Shown here: one piece after another, positions 18,165-26,531 of the stretch | Layout of the letters: the number at the start of each line of letters is the position of its first letter | Position numbering within the stretch: position 1 is the first letter of the stretch | Source of the DNA: Bacteroidaceae bacterium HV4-6-C5C | Lineage (GTDB): Bacteria; Bacteroidota; Bacteroidia; Bacteroidales; Bacteroidaceae | Direction of reading: 5' to 3' | Assembly: GCA_007896885.1 (NCBI GenBank) | Contig: VOIU01000006.1 | Location: 123,381 to 187,380 of the forward strand | DNA: 64,000 nucleotides | Program-made: the position numbers and the translations under genes | The notes under the pieces: model-generated | The model's database searches: none | What the model was told of the DNA's origin: nothing | The model's input: only the letters and a program-made list of their open reading frames with translations

Positions 18165-19097
18165 TTATTGGACTTTAGAGAAAAAACGCTTCCAACGGAA
18201 TCCGTTGAATACCCCGCTATTTTTTTCTTTTGAGAACCAGATAAGCCATGCTTTACCTATGATATGATCTTCTGGTACAAAACCGAACAGCCTTGAGTCT
18301 GAAAGGTTAATAGAGCTGCTTGTACTGACCCAATAGTAATTCTTTGTGAAATAGCAATGCTGCACAGCTTTTCCTTCGACAAAAAGTGTATCATGCTTTA
18401 TTTCAGCGCGTTTGTGCTCGTGTAGTACTAAGGTGTTACGGAGTAAGGTCCTATTCCAAGGATATACTCTGATTGCTTTTCCTTTTCCCGGTATAATTAA
18501 AGGATGATAAGCTTCTGTAGAATCCTCATTACTAAGCAAAGTAATATAGAAAGAGTTCTGCAGCGCTTGTTTCAATAAATAATATTCGTAGCGGCTAAAA
18601 CTACGAACACACTTTATAGAGTCTTGTCCAAGTAGCTTATTTCCATGTATTGCTAAGATATGCATCAAAGAGTCGAGTTGCTTTTCTTTGGCTCGAGGGT
18701 AAGTGTATAAAAACTTCTGGTCGGGGGCACTTTTATCGGGTGAAATGGAAGAATATAATGAATCTACTATTAAGGTATCACCGGGCAGGCCTATACATCG
18801 ACCAATAAACACTTCCTTTCTATCAATGGTCTGTTGAGATAGATTGCCTGGATTGTTGAAAACAATAATATCTTCTCTTTTTAAAGGCTTGGCAGCTAAT
18901 CTGTGATATCCACTTAATGACATGAATGGTAAGCGTAGCCCGTAACTCCACTTATTGACTAATATCTGTTCGCCATCATAAAGGGAATTCTCCATTCCCG
19001 AGGAGGGAATATGGTATGGACTTAAAGCAAAACACTGTAGTAGTATGGTTAGTACTACTACAGTTATAAAAATTATCCATTTTGATTTACATTGCAT
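18165..19097 (-). CDS. Signal peptidase I-like protein lacking both catalytic residues
   Basis: 310 residues, S26 family fold: an N-terminal TM segment (about 7-25), then box B-like IPSSGMENSL (30-39), box C LKREDIIVFNNPG (72-84), box D-like GRCIGLPGDTL (99-109) and box E SINLSDSRLFGFVPEDHIIGKA near the end. In active signal peptidase I the residue before the Met/Leu of box B is the Ser nucleophile; here it is Gly34. The general-base Lys just before Arg of box D is Gly99 here. Codons were checked on the DNA (GGA at box B, GGT at box D). The frame is intact and the rest well conserved, so this looks like a pseudoprotease, not a decaying gene. It lies 35 bases downstream of a full-length lepB with Ser94 and Lys244, and may be its partner or a substrate-binding regulator. 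Confidence 0.85.
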   Translation of the reverse strand: MQCKSKWIIFITVVVLTILLQCFALSPYHIPSSGMENSLYDGEQILVNKWSYGLRLPFMSLSGYHRLAAKPLKREDIIVFNNPGNLSQQTIDRKEVFIGRCIGLPGDTLIVDSLYSSISPDKSAPDQKFLYTYPRAKEKQLDSLMHILAIHGNKLLGQDSIKCVRSFSRYEYYLLKQALQNSFYITLLSNEDSTEAYHPLIIPGKGKAIRVYPWNRTLLRNTLVLHEHKRAEIKHDTLFVEGKAVQHCYFTKNYYWVSTSSSINLSDSRLFGFVPEDHIIGKAWLIWFSKEKNSGVFNGFRWKRFFSKVQ

Positions 19098-19132
19098 TTT
19101 TCACTAAGATAATAATGAGGTTTATTCTGCTT

Positions 19133-20617
19133 TTAATGAACCCATTTAAATATGCGATTCCAACGAATTTTTCCATCAAACCAGTCACGGTCTTTATCTA
19201 GAGATAACCATACCACAATTGGTTTCCCCACAATATGGTCTTCGGGGACAAAACCCCAATAGCGCGAGTCTAATGAGTTATGACGGTTGTCGCCCATCAT
19301 CCAATAGTAATCCATTTTGAATGTATAGCTATTGGTCTTCTTTCCGTTGATATATATACCATCTTTCTTCACAATAAGGCTATTACCTTCATAGGCTTCT
19401 ATACAGCGTTCGTAGATGGGAAGATTATCGGGGGTTAAGGTGATAGTGGATCCTTTTGCAGGAATCCATATCGGACCATAATTATTTCTATCCCATTTCG
19501 TATATAGATTTAATGGATACATTTGACCTGAATAGGTTTCGGGTTCCATCATGATGCGGCTGATGAGCTTTTTATTGGCAGATAATGTTGCTAACATTTT
19601 TTGAGTAAGGGGAAGATGATATACCGGAGTGAGTCTACCTTGAGAATCGCGACGATCTAGTCCCATTTCCATCAAACCTTCTTCCCAGCTTGGGTCATTA
19701 GTCATAATCCATTGATCATCTTTACTTATGCCTAAGTCGCGGAAGAGATCATCAGTGATATAAGGACCTGTTGTTTGTACAAAATAGTTAAACTGCATGT
19801 CGGTCGGATTTGTGCTTGCCTTGCCATTAATATAAACTTGTCCTGCTTTAATTTGTAAGGTATCTCCGGGGATACCAATGCAGCGTTTGACATAATTTTC
19901 ACGACGATCTACCGGGCGTATTACGATATCTCCATATACTTGAGGATTTGTGCGTATAAGGTTGCGGCCGGCTGTATAATATAATTCGTAGACTTCTCGT
20001 TGCTGATCGCGAGAAAGGCTGTCCATATTCACTTTAGTGGGGTATATGCGCTGACCTTCTCTGTAGGCAAGGCTGTAAAAATCCTCTTGTTGGCGGTTTA
20101 TTGCTACAGTATCTCCTGCCGGAAAATTGAAGACTACAATATCATTTCGCTTGATTTTTCCAAATCCGGGAACACGCTTGTACTTCCATTGTGGCCATTC
20201 AATATATGATTTGCAATTAAAAATCGGTAGAGTATGCTGTGCTAGAGGCATGGAAAGGGGAGTGTTAGGAACTCGTGGGCCATAGCTGATTTTGCTAACG
20301 TATAGATAGTCACCTACTAATAAAGATTTTTCGAGAGAAGAAGATGGTATCTGATAATTTTGGAATAGATAGATGTTCACGAAGTAAACAGCTACGAGTG
20401 CAAATACAATGGCATCAACCCAACTCATGACACTTCTTAGAGCGGGATTTTTCGTTTTTTTCCAGAATCCCCAAGGAATAATTTTGCTGATATATACGTC
20501 AAAGATGAAGGGGAGTACTATAATGCCCAGCCAACTTTTCACCCATATCAGAAATGCCAAATAAAGAACAGTTATGATGATAAATCTGATCCATTGGCCC
20601 CGCGTTGCTTTTCTCAT
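19133..20617 (-). CDS. lepB: Signal peptidase I
   Basis: 494 residues, much longer than E. coli LepB (324). Two or three hydrophobic segments occupy about 10-40 and 65-85. The catalytic IPSSSLEKSL has the Ser94 nucleophile, and NYVKRCIGIPGDTL carries the Lys244 general base. Box E is GDNRHNSLDSRYWGFVPEDHIVGKP near the C-terminus. Extra length lies between boxes C and D (about 165-240) and between D and E (about 265-420), as in other Bacteroidetes LepB proteins. It cleaves signal peptides of secreted proteins at the periplasmic face of the inner membrane. Second gene of the operon, 34 bases after dapB. Confidence 0.95.
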   Translation of the reverse strand: MRKATRGQWIRFIIITVLYLAFLIWVKSWLGIIVLPFIFDVYISKIIPWGFWKKTKNPALRSVMSWVDAIVFALVAVYFVNIYLFQNYQIPSSSLEKSLLVGDYLYVSKISYGPRVPNTPLSMPLAQHTLPIFNCKSYIEWPQWKYKRVPGFGKIKRNDIVVFNFPAGDTVAINRQQEDFYSLAYREGQRIYPTKVNMDSLSRDQQREVYELYYTAGRNLIRTNPQVYGDIVIRPVDRRENYVKRCIGIPGDTLQIKAGQVYINGKASTNPTDMQFNYFVQTTGPYITDDLFRDLGISKDDQWIMTNDPSWEEGLMEMGLDRRDSQGRLTPVYHLPLTQKMLATLSANKKLISRIMMEPETYSGQMYPLNLYTKWDRNNYGPIWIPAKGSTITLTPDNLPIYERCIEAYEGNSLIVKKDGIYINGKKTNSYTFKMDYYWMMGDNRHNSLDSRYWGFVPEDHIVGKPIVVWLSLDKDRDWFDGKIRWNRIFKWVH

Positions 20618-20651
20618 AATTAGTTATTATATGTAGTTTCTCTTAATTTAG

Positions 20652-21416
20652 TCAATCATTCAAGAAATCAAACAAATTGCTCATTCCCAAGAGCCCTTCG
20701 TGTTTGGCTGTATATTCAGCGGCTAGGACTGCACCTAGGGCAAAGCCTTTACGGTTTTTTGCATCATGAATAATCGTAATACTATCTGCTTCCGATTCGT
20801 AGCGTATGTTGTGAATGCCCGGAACTTCTCCTTCACGAATAGAATTGACAGGAAGTTCATTGCTACTATGGACTTTGGAACCCGAAATGGTTCCGTCCGG
20901 TGCTTTCAGTGTACCTTTAACCCATTGTGATTTTCTATCGAGATTCTTTATGATATCTTCAGCAAGAGTTATTGCAGTACCACTTGGAGCATCTAATTTG
21001 TGTATATGATGTACTTCGGTCATACTAACCTCGTATTCAGGAAACTGATTCATTATTTTTGCCAGATATTTATTCACGGCAGAAAATATACCAACTCCTA
21101 AACTGAAGTTAGAAGACCAGAATAGTGTTTTACCTCCTTTTAAACAAAGTTCTCTAATTTCATTTCCATGTTGGTCCATCCATCCGGTGCTTCCTGAGAC
21201 AATTTTGACACCTGCGTTGAATGTTCTGATATAATTGGAGTATGCAGCTTCCGGATTCGTGAATTCGATTGCAACATCTGCTTTCTTGAATGCATCGGAG
21301 TTAAAGTCTTCCTGATTATTGACATCAATGATAGAGACTACTTCATGTCCACGATTAAGGGCGATTCGTTCAATCTCTTTGCCCATTTTTCCATAACCTA
21401 TTAATGCTATTTTCAT
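20652..21416 (-). CDS. dapB: 4-hydroxy-tetrahydrodipicolinate reductase
   Basis: Start placed at the ATG 21416-21414 (254 residues, MKIALIGYGKMGKEIERIAL), which gives the standard DapB N-terminus with its dinucleotide motif GYGKMG. The upstream in-frame ATG at 21437 adds seven residues and is unlikely. Other DapB marks: SGSTGW, the catalytic EVHHIHKLDAPSGTA segment with paired His and the Lys, and the C-terminal GFALGAVLAAEY. It reduces the dihydrodipicolinate precursor on the way to meso-diaminopimelate and lysine. Leads the operon dapB-lepB-lepB-like-wbqC-like; a -7 box lies 43 bases upstream of this start. Confidence 0.96.
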   Translation of the reverse strand: MKIALIGYGKMGKEIERIALNRGHEVVSIIDVNNQEDFNSDAFKKADVAIEFTNPEAAYSNYIRTFNAGVKIVSGSTGWMDQHGNEIRELCLKGGKTLFWSSNFSLGVGIFSAVNKYLAKIMNQFPEYEVSMTEVHHIHKLDAPSGTAITLAEDIIKNLDRKSQWVKGTLKAPDGTISGSKVHSSNELPVNSIREGEVPGIHNIRYESEADSITIIHDAKNRKGFALGAVLAAEYTAKHEGLLGMSNLFDFLND

Positions 21417-21459
21417 CTTCTTTAGGGTTAAAATCACTTTATCAGTGTTTTATAAGTCG

Positions 21460-21467
21460 CAAAGATA
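21460..21467 (-). promoter_or_regulatory. -7 box of the dapB operon promoter
   Basis: The minus strand 21467-21460 reads TATCTTTG, an exact TAnnTTTG match, 43 bases before the preferred dapB start. The position supports the shorter dapB start, since it leaves a normal leader. No clear -33 TTTG was found. Confidence 0.55.
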
Positions 21468-21510
21468 ATCTTTTTCTTACATTTGCTTACAGATTTACTT
21501 CTTGTTAACA

Positions 21511-22785
21511 ATGGAACAGTTACTGCATTACTTGTGGAAGCATGAAATCTTCCCCCTGAAAATGCTCCGGACGACTTCCGGCAAGCCGGTCGAAGTAATA
21601 GATCCAGGTTTACCTAATTCAAATGCCGGTCCTGACTTCTTCAATGCCAAGTTGAAAATAGATGGTATGCTGTGGGTTGGGAATGTTGAGATACACACAA
21701 AAACGTCCGATTGGTATAGACACGGACATGATAAAGATGCTGCTTACGATAACGTTATTTTGCATGTTGCGGAAGTTATTGATGTAGATGTTTGCCGCAC
21801 AAATGGTGAAATGATTCCCCAAATGGAACTTTCTTGCCCGGAAACTATTCGCCGGCACTATGATGAGTTGCATCGAATGGACTTTTCTCCCCCTTGCTAT
21901 TCTATTCTTCCATCTCTTTCAAAATTAATGATCCATTCGTGGTTGTCTGCATTGCAAATGGAGCGATTGGAACAAAAGAGAGCATTAATTGCTCGGAGGT
22001 TGGATAAGTGTGCTAATAATTGGGAAGATGTATTTTTCATTACCTTGGCTCGTAATTTTGGTTTTGGATTAAATGGAGACGCTTTTGAACTTTGGGCAAG
22101 TAGTCTTCAACTTCGTGCAGTGGATAAACATCGTGATAACTTGTTACAAGTTGAGGCCTTCTTCTTTGGGCAAGCAGGATTGCTGCAGGGGGAAGACTCT
22201 CTATACGATCTGTATTATCAAAATTTGAAAAAGGAATATGAATATTTACGATGCAAGTTTGAATTACCTTTACCGATGAATAAAGCTGTTTGGCGTTTTC
22301 TTCGCTTACGTCCCGATAGTTTCCCTCATATAAGGTTGGCTCAATTGGCGTATTTGTACAATGTAAGGGAGTCATTATTTTCTCAAGTAATGGATGCAGA
22401 AAGCCTCTTGGAAGTCAGGAAGTTGTTAGCAGGTACTACATCTTCTTATTGGGAGACACATTTCACTTTTAGTAGAGAATCACCTCGGCGGGAAAAGAAG
22501 ATTGGTGAAAAAGCGCTTAATTTAATTGTGATCAATACGGTGATCCCTTTTTTATATACTTATGGGTTACATAAGGCAAACGATTTTTTATGTGAAAGGG
22601 CAACCCGCTTTCTTGAAGAACTAAAAGCTGAAGATAATTATGTTATCCGGCAATGGAGCGGGGCTGGAATATCAGTTCATACGGCTGCTGACTCACAAGC
22701 TTTGTTGCAGTTGCAAAAGGAATATTGCGATAAAAAAGATTGCCTGCGTTGTAGGTTTGGTTATGAGTATTTGAAGCAAAAATAG
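21511..22785 (+). CDS. DUF2851 family protein
   Basis: 424 residues from the ATG at 21511 (MEQLLHYLWKHEIF); the frame extends to a TTG at 21502 that adds three residues. The opening EQLLHYLWKH, then GKPVEVIDPGLPNSNAGPDFFNAKLKIDG and WVGNVEIH (about 25-65) are the conserved start of the DUF2851 family of Bacteroidetes, whose fold may relate to nucleases (PDFFNAKLKIDG...GNVEIHxxxSDW resembles an acidic E-x-H arrangement). The C-terminus has several Cys (CDKKDCLRCRFGYEYLK), suggesting a bound metal. Activity is not established. Divergent from dapB with a 94-base gap. Confidence 0.8.
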   Translation: MEQLLHYLWKHEIFPLKMLRTTSGKPVEVIDPGLPNSNAGPDFFNAKLKIDGMLWVGNVEIHTKTSDWYRHGHDKDAAYDNVILHVAEVIDVDVCRTNGEMIPQMELSCPETIRRHYDELHRMDFSPPCYSILPSLSKLMIHSWLSALQMERLEQKRALIARRLDKCANNWEDVFFITLARNFGFGLNGDAFELWASSLQLRAVDKHRDNLLQVEAFFFGQAGLLQGEDSLYDLYYQNLKKEYEYLRCKFELPLPMNKAVWRFLRLRPDSFPHIRLAQLAYLYNVRESLFSQVMDAESLLEVRKLLAGTTSSYWETHFTFSRESPRREKKIGEKALNLIVINTVIPFLYTYGLHKANDFLCERATRFLEELKAEDNYVIRQWSGAGISVHTAADSQALLQLQKEYCDKKDCLRCRFGYEYLKQK

Positions 22786-22850
22786 ATATATCATTTTGAA
22801 GGTTCCACGCAAATACTAATGACATAGTATATGAAATATAAAAAAAACAT

Positions 22851-22858
22851 TATCTTTG
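22851..22858 (+). promoter_or_regulatory. -7 box upstream of the DUF4348 gene
   Basis: TATCTTTG, an exact TAnnTTTG match, 33 bases before the ATG at 22892. It overlaps the alternative TTG start at 22856, which argues that translation starts at 22892. No clear -33 element. Confidence 0.55.
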
Positions 22859-22891
22859 TCAGACATATTAACCTTTTATTTTTTAAAAAGG

Positions 22892-23404
22892 ATGAAAGCA
22901 ATCCGTCTTGCGTTTTGCCTATTTTCGGCTTTTGTGTTGGCTACGATGACTAGTCACGCTGCCGGTGATGAGGATTTCCAAACTTTCCTCAAGAAATTTA
23001 CTTCCAGTGCTTCTTTTCAGTATTCCCGTTTGAAATTTCCGATGAAATCACCAATTACTCTTTTGGATGACGACGGAGAAACTGAGAAAACGTTCTCTTT
23101 TACCAAAGAGAAATGGCCTTTATTAGATAAAGAGTCGCTTACAGAAGGAAATATTACTGAAGAAGAAGGTGGCATCTATATTTCAAAATATACGGTAAAC
23201 GAACCGACACATAAAGAGTTTGAAGCGGGGTATGAGGAGTCAGAAGCATCTCTTAGAGTTGTTTTTGAATTGATAGCTGGCAAGTGGTATGTTACGGATT
23301 GCTATTCCGATTGGTATAATCTTGATCTACCCGTAAGTGAATTGAATGAAACGATTCGTTCGGTTCAGGAAGAAAATAAGGCTTTTCAGAAAGCGAATCC
23401 ATAA
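22892..23404 (+). CDS. Secreted DUF4348-like protein
   Basis: 170 residues from the ATG at 22892, with a signal peptide MKAIRLAFCLFSAFVLATMTSHAA (cleavage near residue 23). The mature part has the pattern DEDFQTFLKKFTSSASFQYSRLKFP, a short acidic middle, and VFELIAGKWYVTDCYSDWY. This resembles DUF4348 proteins of Bacteroides, small periplasmic or surface proteins of unknown role. It is followed immediately by the next gene (stop at 23404, next ATG at 23405), so the pair is cotranscribed. Function unknown. Confidence 0.72.
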   Translation: MKAIRLAFCLFSAFVLATMTSHAAGDEDFQTFLKKFTSSASFQYSRLKFPMKSPITLLDDDGETEKTFSFTKEKWPLLDKESLTEGNITEEEGGIYISKYTVNEPTHKEFEAGYEESEASLRVVFELIAGKWYVTDCYSDWYNLDLPVSELNETIRSVQEENKAFQKANP

Positions 23405-24175
23405 ATGATGTACTTCGTAAGAACTATTTTTGAGCTAAAGTCTAAAATCACATTTGTGCTGTGTCTTGTGTCTTTTTCATTTTGGGAGAATACTTCATCA
23501 GCAACAGATTTTTATAAAAATGGAATGAAAGAATTGATTGTAAAAAAAATAAATGGAACTTCTGTTTCACCAGATAAGCTTCCTAAATTACTCGATAAAG
23601 AAAATATCCCTTTCCAGATGATTGATGTTGTTAATTGGAGCCAGTTTTCTTATATCCCGAAGGTGCAATTTAGAATCGCTCATACTGAAAGTGCCATATT
23701 GCTTCAATATAAAGTAAAAGAAGCAAGTATTCGTGCTTTAGCTGGAGAAGATAACGGTCCCGTTTGGAAAGATGCTTGTGTTGAATTTTTCTCAATACCT
23801 GCAGGGGATGGTATTTATTATAATATTGAATGCAACTGTGCCGGATTTATTCTTATCGGTGCGGGTAGTGGCAGGACAGAAAGAGAGCATGCTCCGACTG
23901 AGGTTCTTCAACAAGTACAGCGTTGGTCATCTTTAGGCCATGAGCCTTTTGCGGAAAAGATAGGAGAGTGTAGCTGGGATGTGGCATTGGTGATACCTTA
24001 TAGTGCCTTCTTCAAACATCATTTAACGTCTCTTGATGGAAAAGAAATCCGTGCTAACTTTTACAAATGTGGTGATGAGCTGAATAAACCTCATTATCTT
24101 TCTTGGAATCCGATAAATCTAGAGAAACCGAATTTTCATTGTCCTGAGTTTTTCGGAACTTTGTTCTTCGAGTAG
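23405..24175 (+). CDS. Carbohydrate-binding family 9-like protein
   Basis: 256 residues from 23405. The conserved family sequence begins at MKELIVKKI (ATG 23525, residue 41); the 40 residues before it include a hydrophobic stretch (about 16-27) that could be an added signal or membrane anchor. Either start is possible; the longer one abuts the stop of the upstream gene. The fold is a CBM9-like beta sandwich: VVNWSQFSYIPKVQFRIAH, then GPVWKDACVEFFSIP with conserved Trp, Asp and Glu, IECNCAG, and CSWDVALVIPYSAF. Such proteins are common in Bacteroides and usually lack an attached enzyme. Ligand unknown. Ends 55 bases before the right arm of a bidirectional terminator. Confidence 0.75.
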   Translation: MMYFVRTIFELKSKITFVLCLVSFSFWENTSSATDFYKNGMKELIVKKINGTSVSPDKLPKLLDKENIPFQMIDVVNWSQFSYIPKVQFRIAHTESAILLQYKVKEASIRALAGEDNGPVWKDACVEFFSIPAGDGIYYNIECNCAGFILIGAGSGRTEREHAPTEVLQQVQRWSSLGHEPFAEKIGECSWDVALVIPYSAFFKHHLTSLDGKEIRANFYKCGDELNKPHYLSWNPINLEKPNFHCPEFFGTLFFE

Positions 24176-24182
24176 TTATATA

Positions 24183-24246
24183 AAAAAACTCTGTTGCATT
24201 TGTCTTCTCATTTTTATAAATGACATGATGTGCAACAGAGTTTTTT
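24183..24246. terminator. Bidirectional terminator between the CBM9-like gene and lpxA
   Basis: A perfect 16-base inverted repeat: aaaaaactctgttgca (24183-24198) and tgcaacagagtttttt (24231-24246). The 32-base loop contains a smaller stem (tcattt/aaatga). The A-run on the left and T-run on the right serve both strands, ending the rightward CBM9-like transcript and the leftward lpxA transcript, whose genes converge here. Confidence 0.9.
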
Positions 24247-24252
24247 ATTTCT

Positions 24253-25023
24253 TTATTGCCAAACTATGCCGCATTTGGAGTCCTTTATAAATTGAATGAT
24301 GTTTTCTATCTCTTCACTCATAGGGATCTGTTCTTCTATTTTTATCAAAGCATCTTGAATACTGATATTTCCTTGATAGATTAGACGATAAGTGTTGGTA
24401 ATATGTCTTAAGATTCGTTCAGACATTTTATGGTGTGAGAGTATGACAGCATTTATGCCGTGATAGGCAGCAGGATTGCCTGCCATCATTGTATATGGAG
24501 GTACGTCTTTTGATATACGGCAGCCTCCTTTAATGAAGGTCCAGCTCCCTATATGGCAATCTTGTTGCAAAAGAACATTATTACTAAGTATGATATTATC
24601 GTCCAATATGCAGTTTCCAGCCAAAGTACTTTTTATTCCTAAGACACAATTATCTTTGATCTTAACATCATGGCAAAGATGTACACCATCCATTAAAGAA
24701 TTATTGTTGCCTATTGTTGTACTTGCATCTTTGCAAGTTGCTCTACTGATAACTACATTTTCGCGAAAGTCATTATTATCACCAATAAAAAGAAAACTCT
24801 TGTCTCCTTTATAGTGAAAGTCTTGGGGCTCTGCGCCAAGAACAGCACCTTGATGAATTTTGTTATTTTTACCTAATCGAGTTCCTTCCAATACACTGGC
24901 GTGAGGCATGATCAAACAATTATCTCCGATCTCCACATCCCCTTCAATGTATGCAAAAGGCTTAATGGTTACGTTACTGCCGATTTTAGCGGCTGGATCT
25001 ACATAAGCTAATGGACTAATCAT
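24253..25023 (-). CDS. lpxA: Acyl-ACP--UDP-N-acetylglucosamine O-acyltransferase (LpxA family)
   Basis: 256 residues, standard LpxA length. The N-terminal two thirds are hexapeptide repeats of a left-handed beta helix (AKIGSNVTIKPFAYIEGDVEIGDNCLIMPHASV...). The catalytic His is present in VHLCHDVKI (His of CHD, equivalent to E. coli His125), and the helical C-terminus follows YHGINAVILSHHKMS. LpxA adds the first R-3-hydroxyacyl chain in lipid A synthesis. It stands alone here; in Bacteroidetes the usual lpxA follows an lpxC-fabZ fusion. Differences from the usual consensus (FRENVVISRATCKDAST in place of the IRExVTINRGT pattern) make a paralogue with altered acyl or sugar specificity possible. 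Confidence 0.75.
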   Translation of the reverse strand: MISPLAYVDPAAKIGSNVTIKPFAYIEGDVEIGDNCLIMPHASVLEGTRLGKNNKIHQGAVLGAEPQDFHYKGDKSFLFIGDNNDFRENVVISRATCKDASTTIGNNNSLMDGVHLCHDVKIKDNCVLGIKSTLAGNCILDDNIILSNNVLLQQDCHIGSWTFIKGGCRISKDVPPYTMMAGNPAAYHGINAVILSHHKMSERILRHITNTYRLIYQGNISIQDALIKIEEQIPMSEEIENIIQFIKDSKCGIVWQ

Positions 25024-25114
25024 AGTTACTAAGTTATTAAAGGTTAGTGATAGGTGTTATTAACGTTTATAATCAATCGATAAAACAATTAATCTCACTT
25101 ATCACCATAATTAT

Positions 25115-26503
25115 TTACTCTCTTCCTCCTCCTAATGCCTGATACAAATTAATAATCGCTTGCATGCGGTCATAAGTGTCAGATACTTCGGAAAGTTGTG
25201 CGCTAAGATATGATTGTTCTGCCGACAAAACTTCCAGATAAGTAGAAGTGCCTAATTTAAACAAATCTTTGGTATAATCGGCTGCATTTTTTGCAGAATT
25301 TACCTGTATGTTACGAGAATTTGTTTTTTCTGTAGCAGTCTGATATTGATACAATGCATTGCTCACTTCATTTCCTGCATTCAACAGCGTTTGTTCGAAC
25401 TGAATCTTAGCTTGCTCTTGTTGGGCTTTTGCTATTTTAAGTTTGGCAATATTGATTCCGTTATCAAAAAGTGGTTGAGTAATGCTCCCAACTGCCGAAG
25501 CAAGGAATTTGGCCGGATTAATGATCGCTCCGCCTGCGCTATTAGTCCATCCAGCAGATCCACTCAGGGTAATTCTAGGATAGAATGCTGCCCGAGCAGT
25601 ATTGGTATTGTAAAATGCGTAAGCAAATGCCATTTCTGCTGCTTTCACATCCGGTCGATTGGATAATAACTGGATTGGAACTCCAGCAGAAAACTCTGCA
25701 GGTAAAACCTGCTGCTCCAATACGCTACGTTGTATTGCTTGTGGAGATTTACTTAATAATATGCACAATGAGTTTTCAGTTTCATGAATACTACGACTAA
25801 TTTCCGGCAAAGAAGCCAGAACTTGTCCATAAGCTGTTCTGCTTTGTTCAACAGCTGCGGCTGTTGTACCATATAGCGCAGCGTCTTTCATCGCCTGCAT
25901 TGTTTCTGTATTTCGTTTTAAGATGTCTGCAGTCTCTTTGGAAATTTCAAGTTGACGATCTAACATCAAGAGCGTGTAATACATATTTGCAACATTCGCA
26001 ATAATCCGTGAATGGACTGCTTGTTGGAATGCTTTTGCTTGCTTTAAAGAAGCTTCTGCTCCACGTTTCGGATTTAGCAATTGACCGAAGAGGTCAACCT
26101 GCCAACTGCTCGTAACCGGAAGGGAGTAAGTCTTAGTTGCTGCGCTATGATCGAAACTGCTTATTGTCCCTTGAGGCGATAGAGTCAGTGACGGAGCGAA
26201 AGCTAATTTGGCTGTAAGTAAGGGGGCTTCAGCTTCCTTTACTTTAAGAGCGGCCGTACGGACATCGGCATTATTCTGTAATCCTTCCTCTATGAGACTT
26301 TGCAATAAAGGATCGGTGAATACTTTCTTCCACGGAGTGTTGCCGAAGTTTGCAGTATCAGCTGCTAAGGTGTCATTCCCCGATGCGATGTCGCGATATA
26401 GACCGGCGACTTTGATGTCGTCCGGTCTTTTATATGTTTTATAGATTTGACAACTGCTCATTAAGATAGTTGTACCAATCAAATAGATTATTTTTTTATT
26501 CAT
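25115..26503 (-). CDS. Outer-membrane efflux channel, TolC/NodT (OprM-like) lipoprotein
   Basis: 462 residues with a lipobox MSSC (Cys18). Two outer-membrane factor repeats are visible (EAPLLTAKLAFAPSLTLSPQG around 90-110, and the second near 300 with ARAAFYPRITLSGSAGW). The characteristic LFKLGTSTYLEVLSAEQSYLSAQL is near 410-435. It forms the exit duct of a tripartite drug efflux pump. It is the last gene of the operon adaptor-pump-channel, 28 bases after the RND gene. Substrates cannot be read from sequence. Confidence 0.93.
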   Translation of the reverse strand: MNKKIIYLIGTTILMSSCQIYKTYKRPDDIKVAGLYRDIASGNDTLAADTANFGNTPWKKVFTDPLLQSLIEEGLQNNADVRTAALKVKEAEAPLLTAKLAFAPSLTLSPQGTISSFDHSAATKTYSLPVTSSWQVDLFGQLLNPKRGAEASLKQAKAFQQAVHSRIIANVANMYYTLLMLDRQLEISKETADILKRNTETMQAMKDAALYGTTAAAVEQSRTAYGQVLASLPEISRSIHETENSLCILLSKSPQAIQRSVLEQQVLPAEFSAGVPIQLLSNRPDVKAAEMAFAYAFYNTNTARAAFYPRITLSGSAGWTNSAGGAIINPAKFLASAVGSITQPLFDNGINIAKLKIAKAQQEQAKIQFEQTLLNAGNEVSNALYQYQTATEKTNSRNIQVNSAKNAADYTKDLFKLGTSTYLEVLSAEQSYLSAQLSEVSDTYDRMQAIINLYQALGGGRE

Positions 26504-26531
26504 TTTGTTTCTCCTTTTTTATGGAATTCAA

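Noticed and set aside
18165..19097. LepB-like gene as a degraded pseudogene
   Set aside because: Full-length frame and conserved boxes apart from the two catalytic changes.
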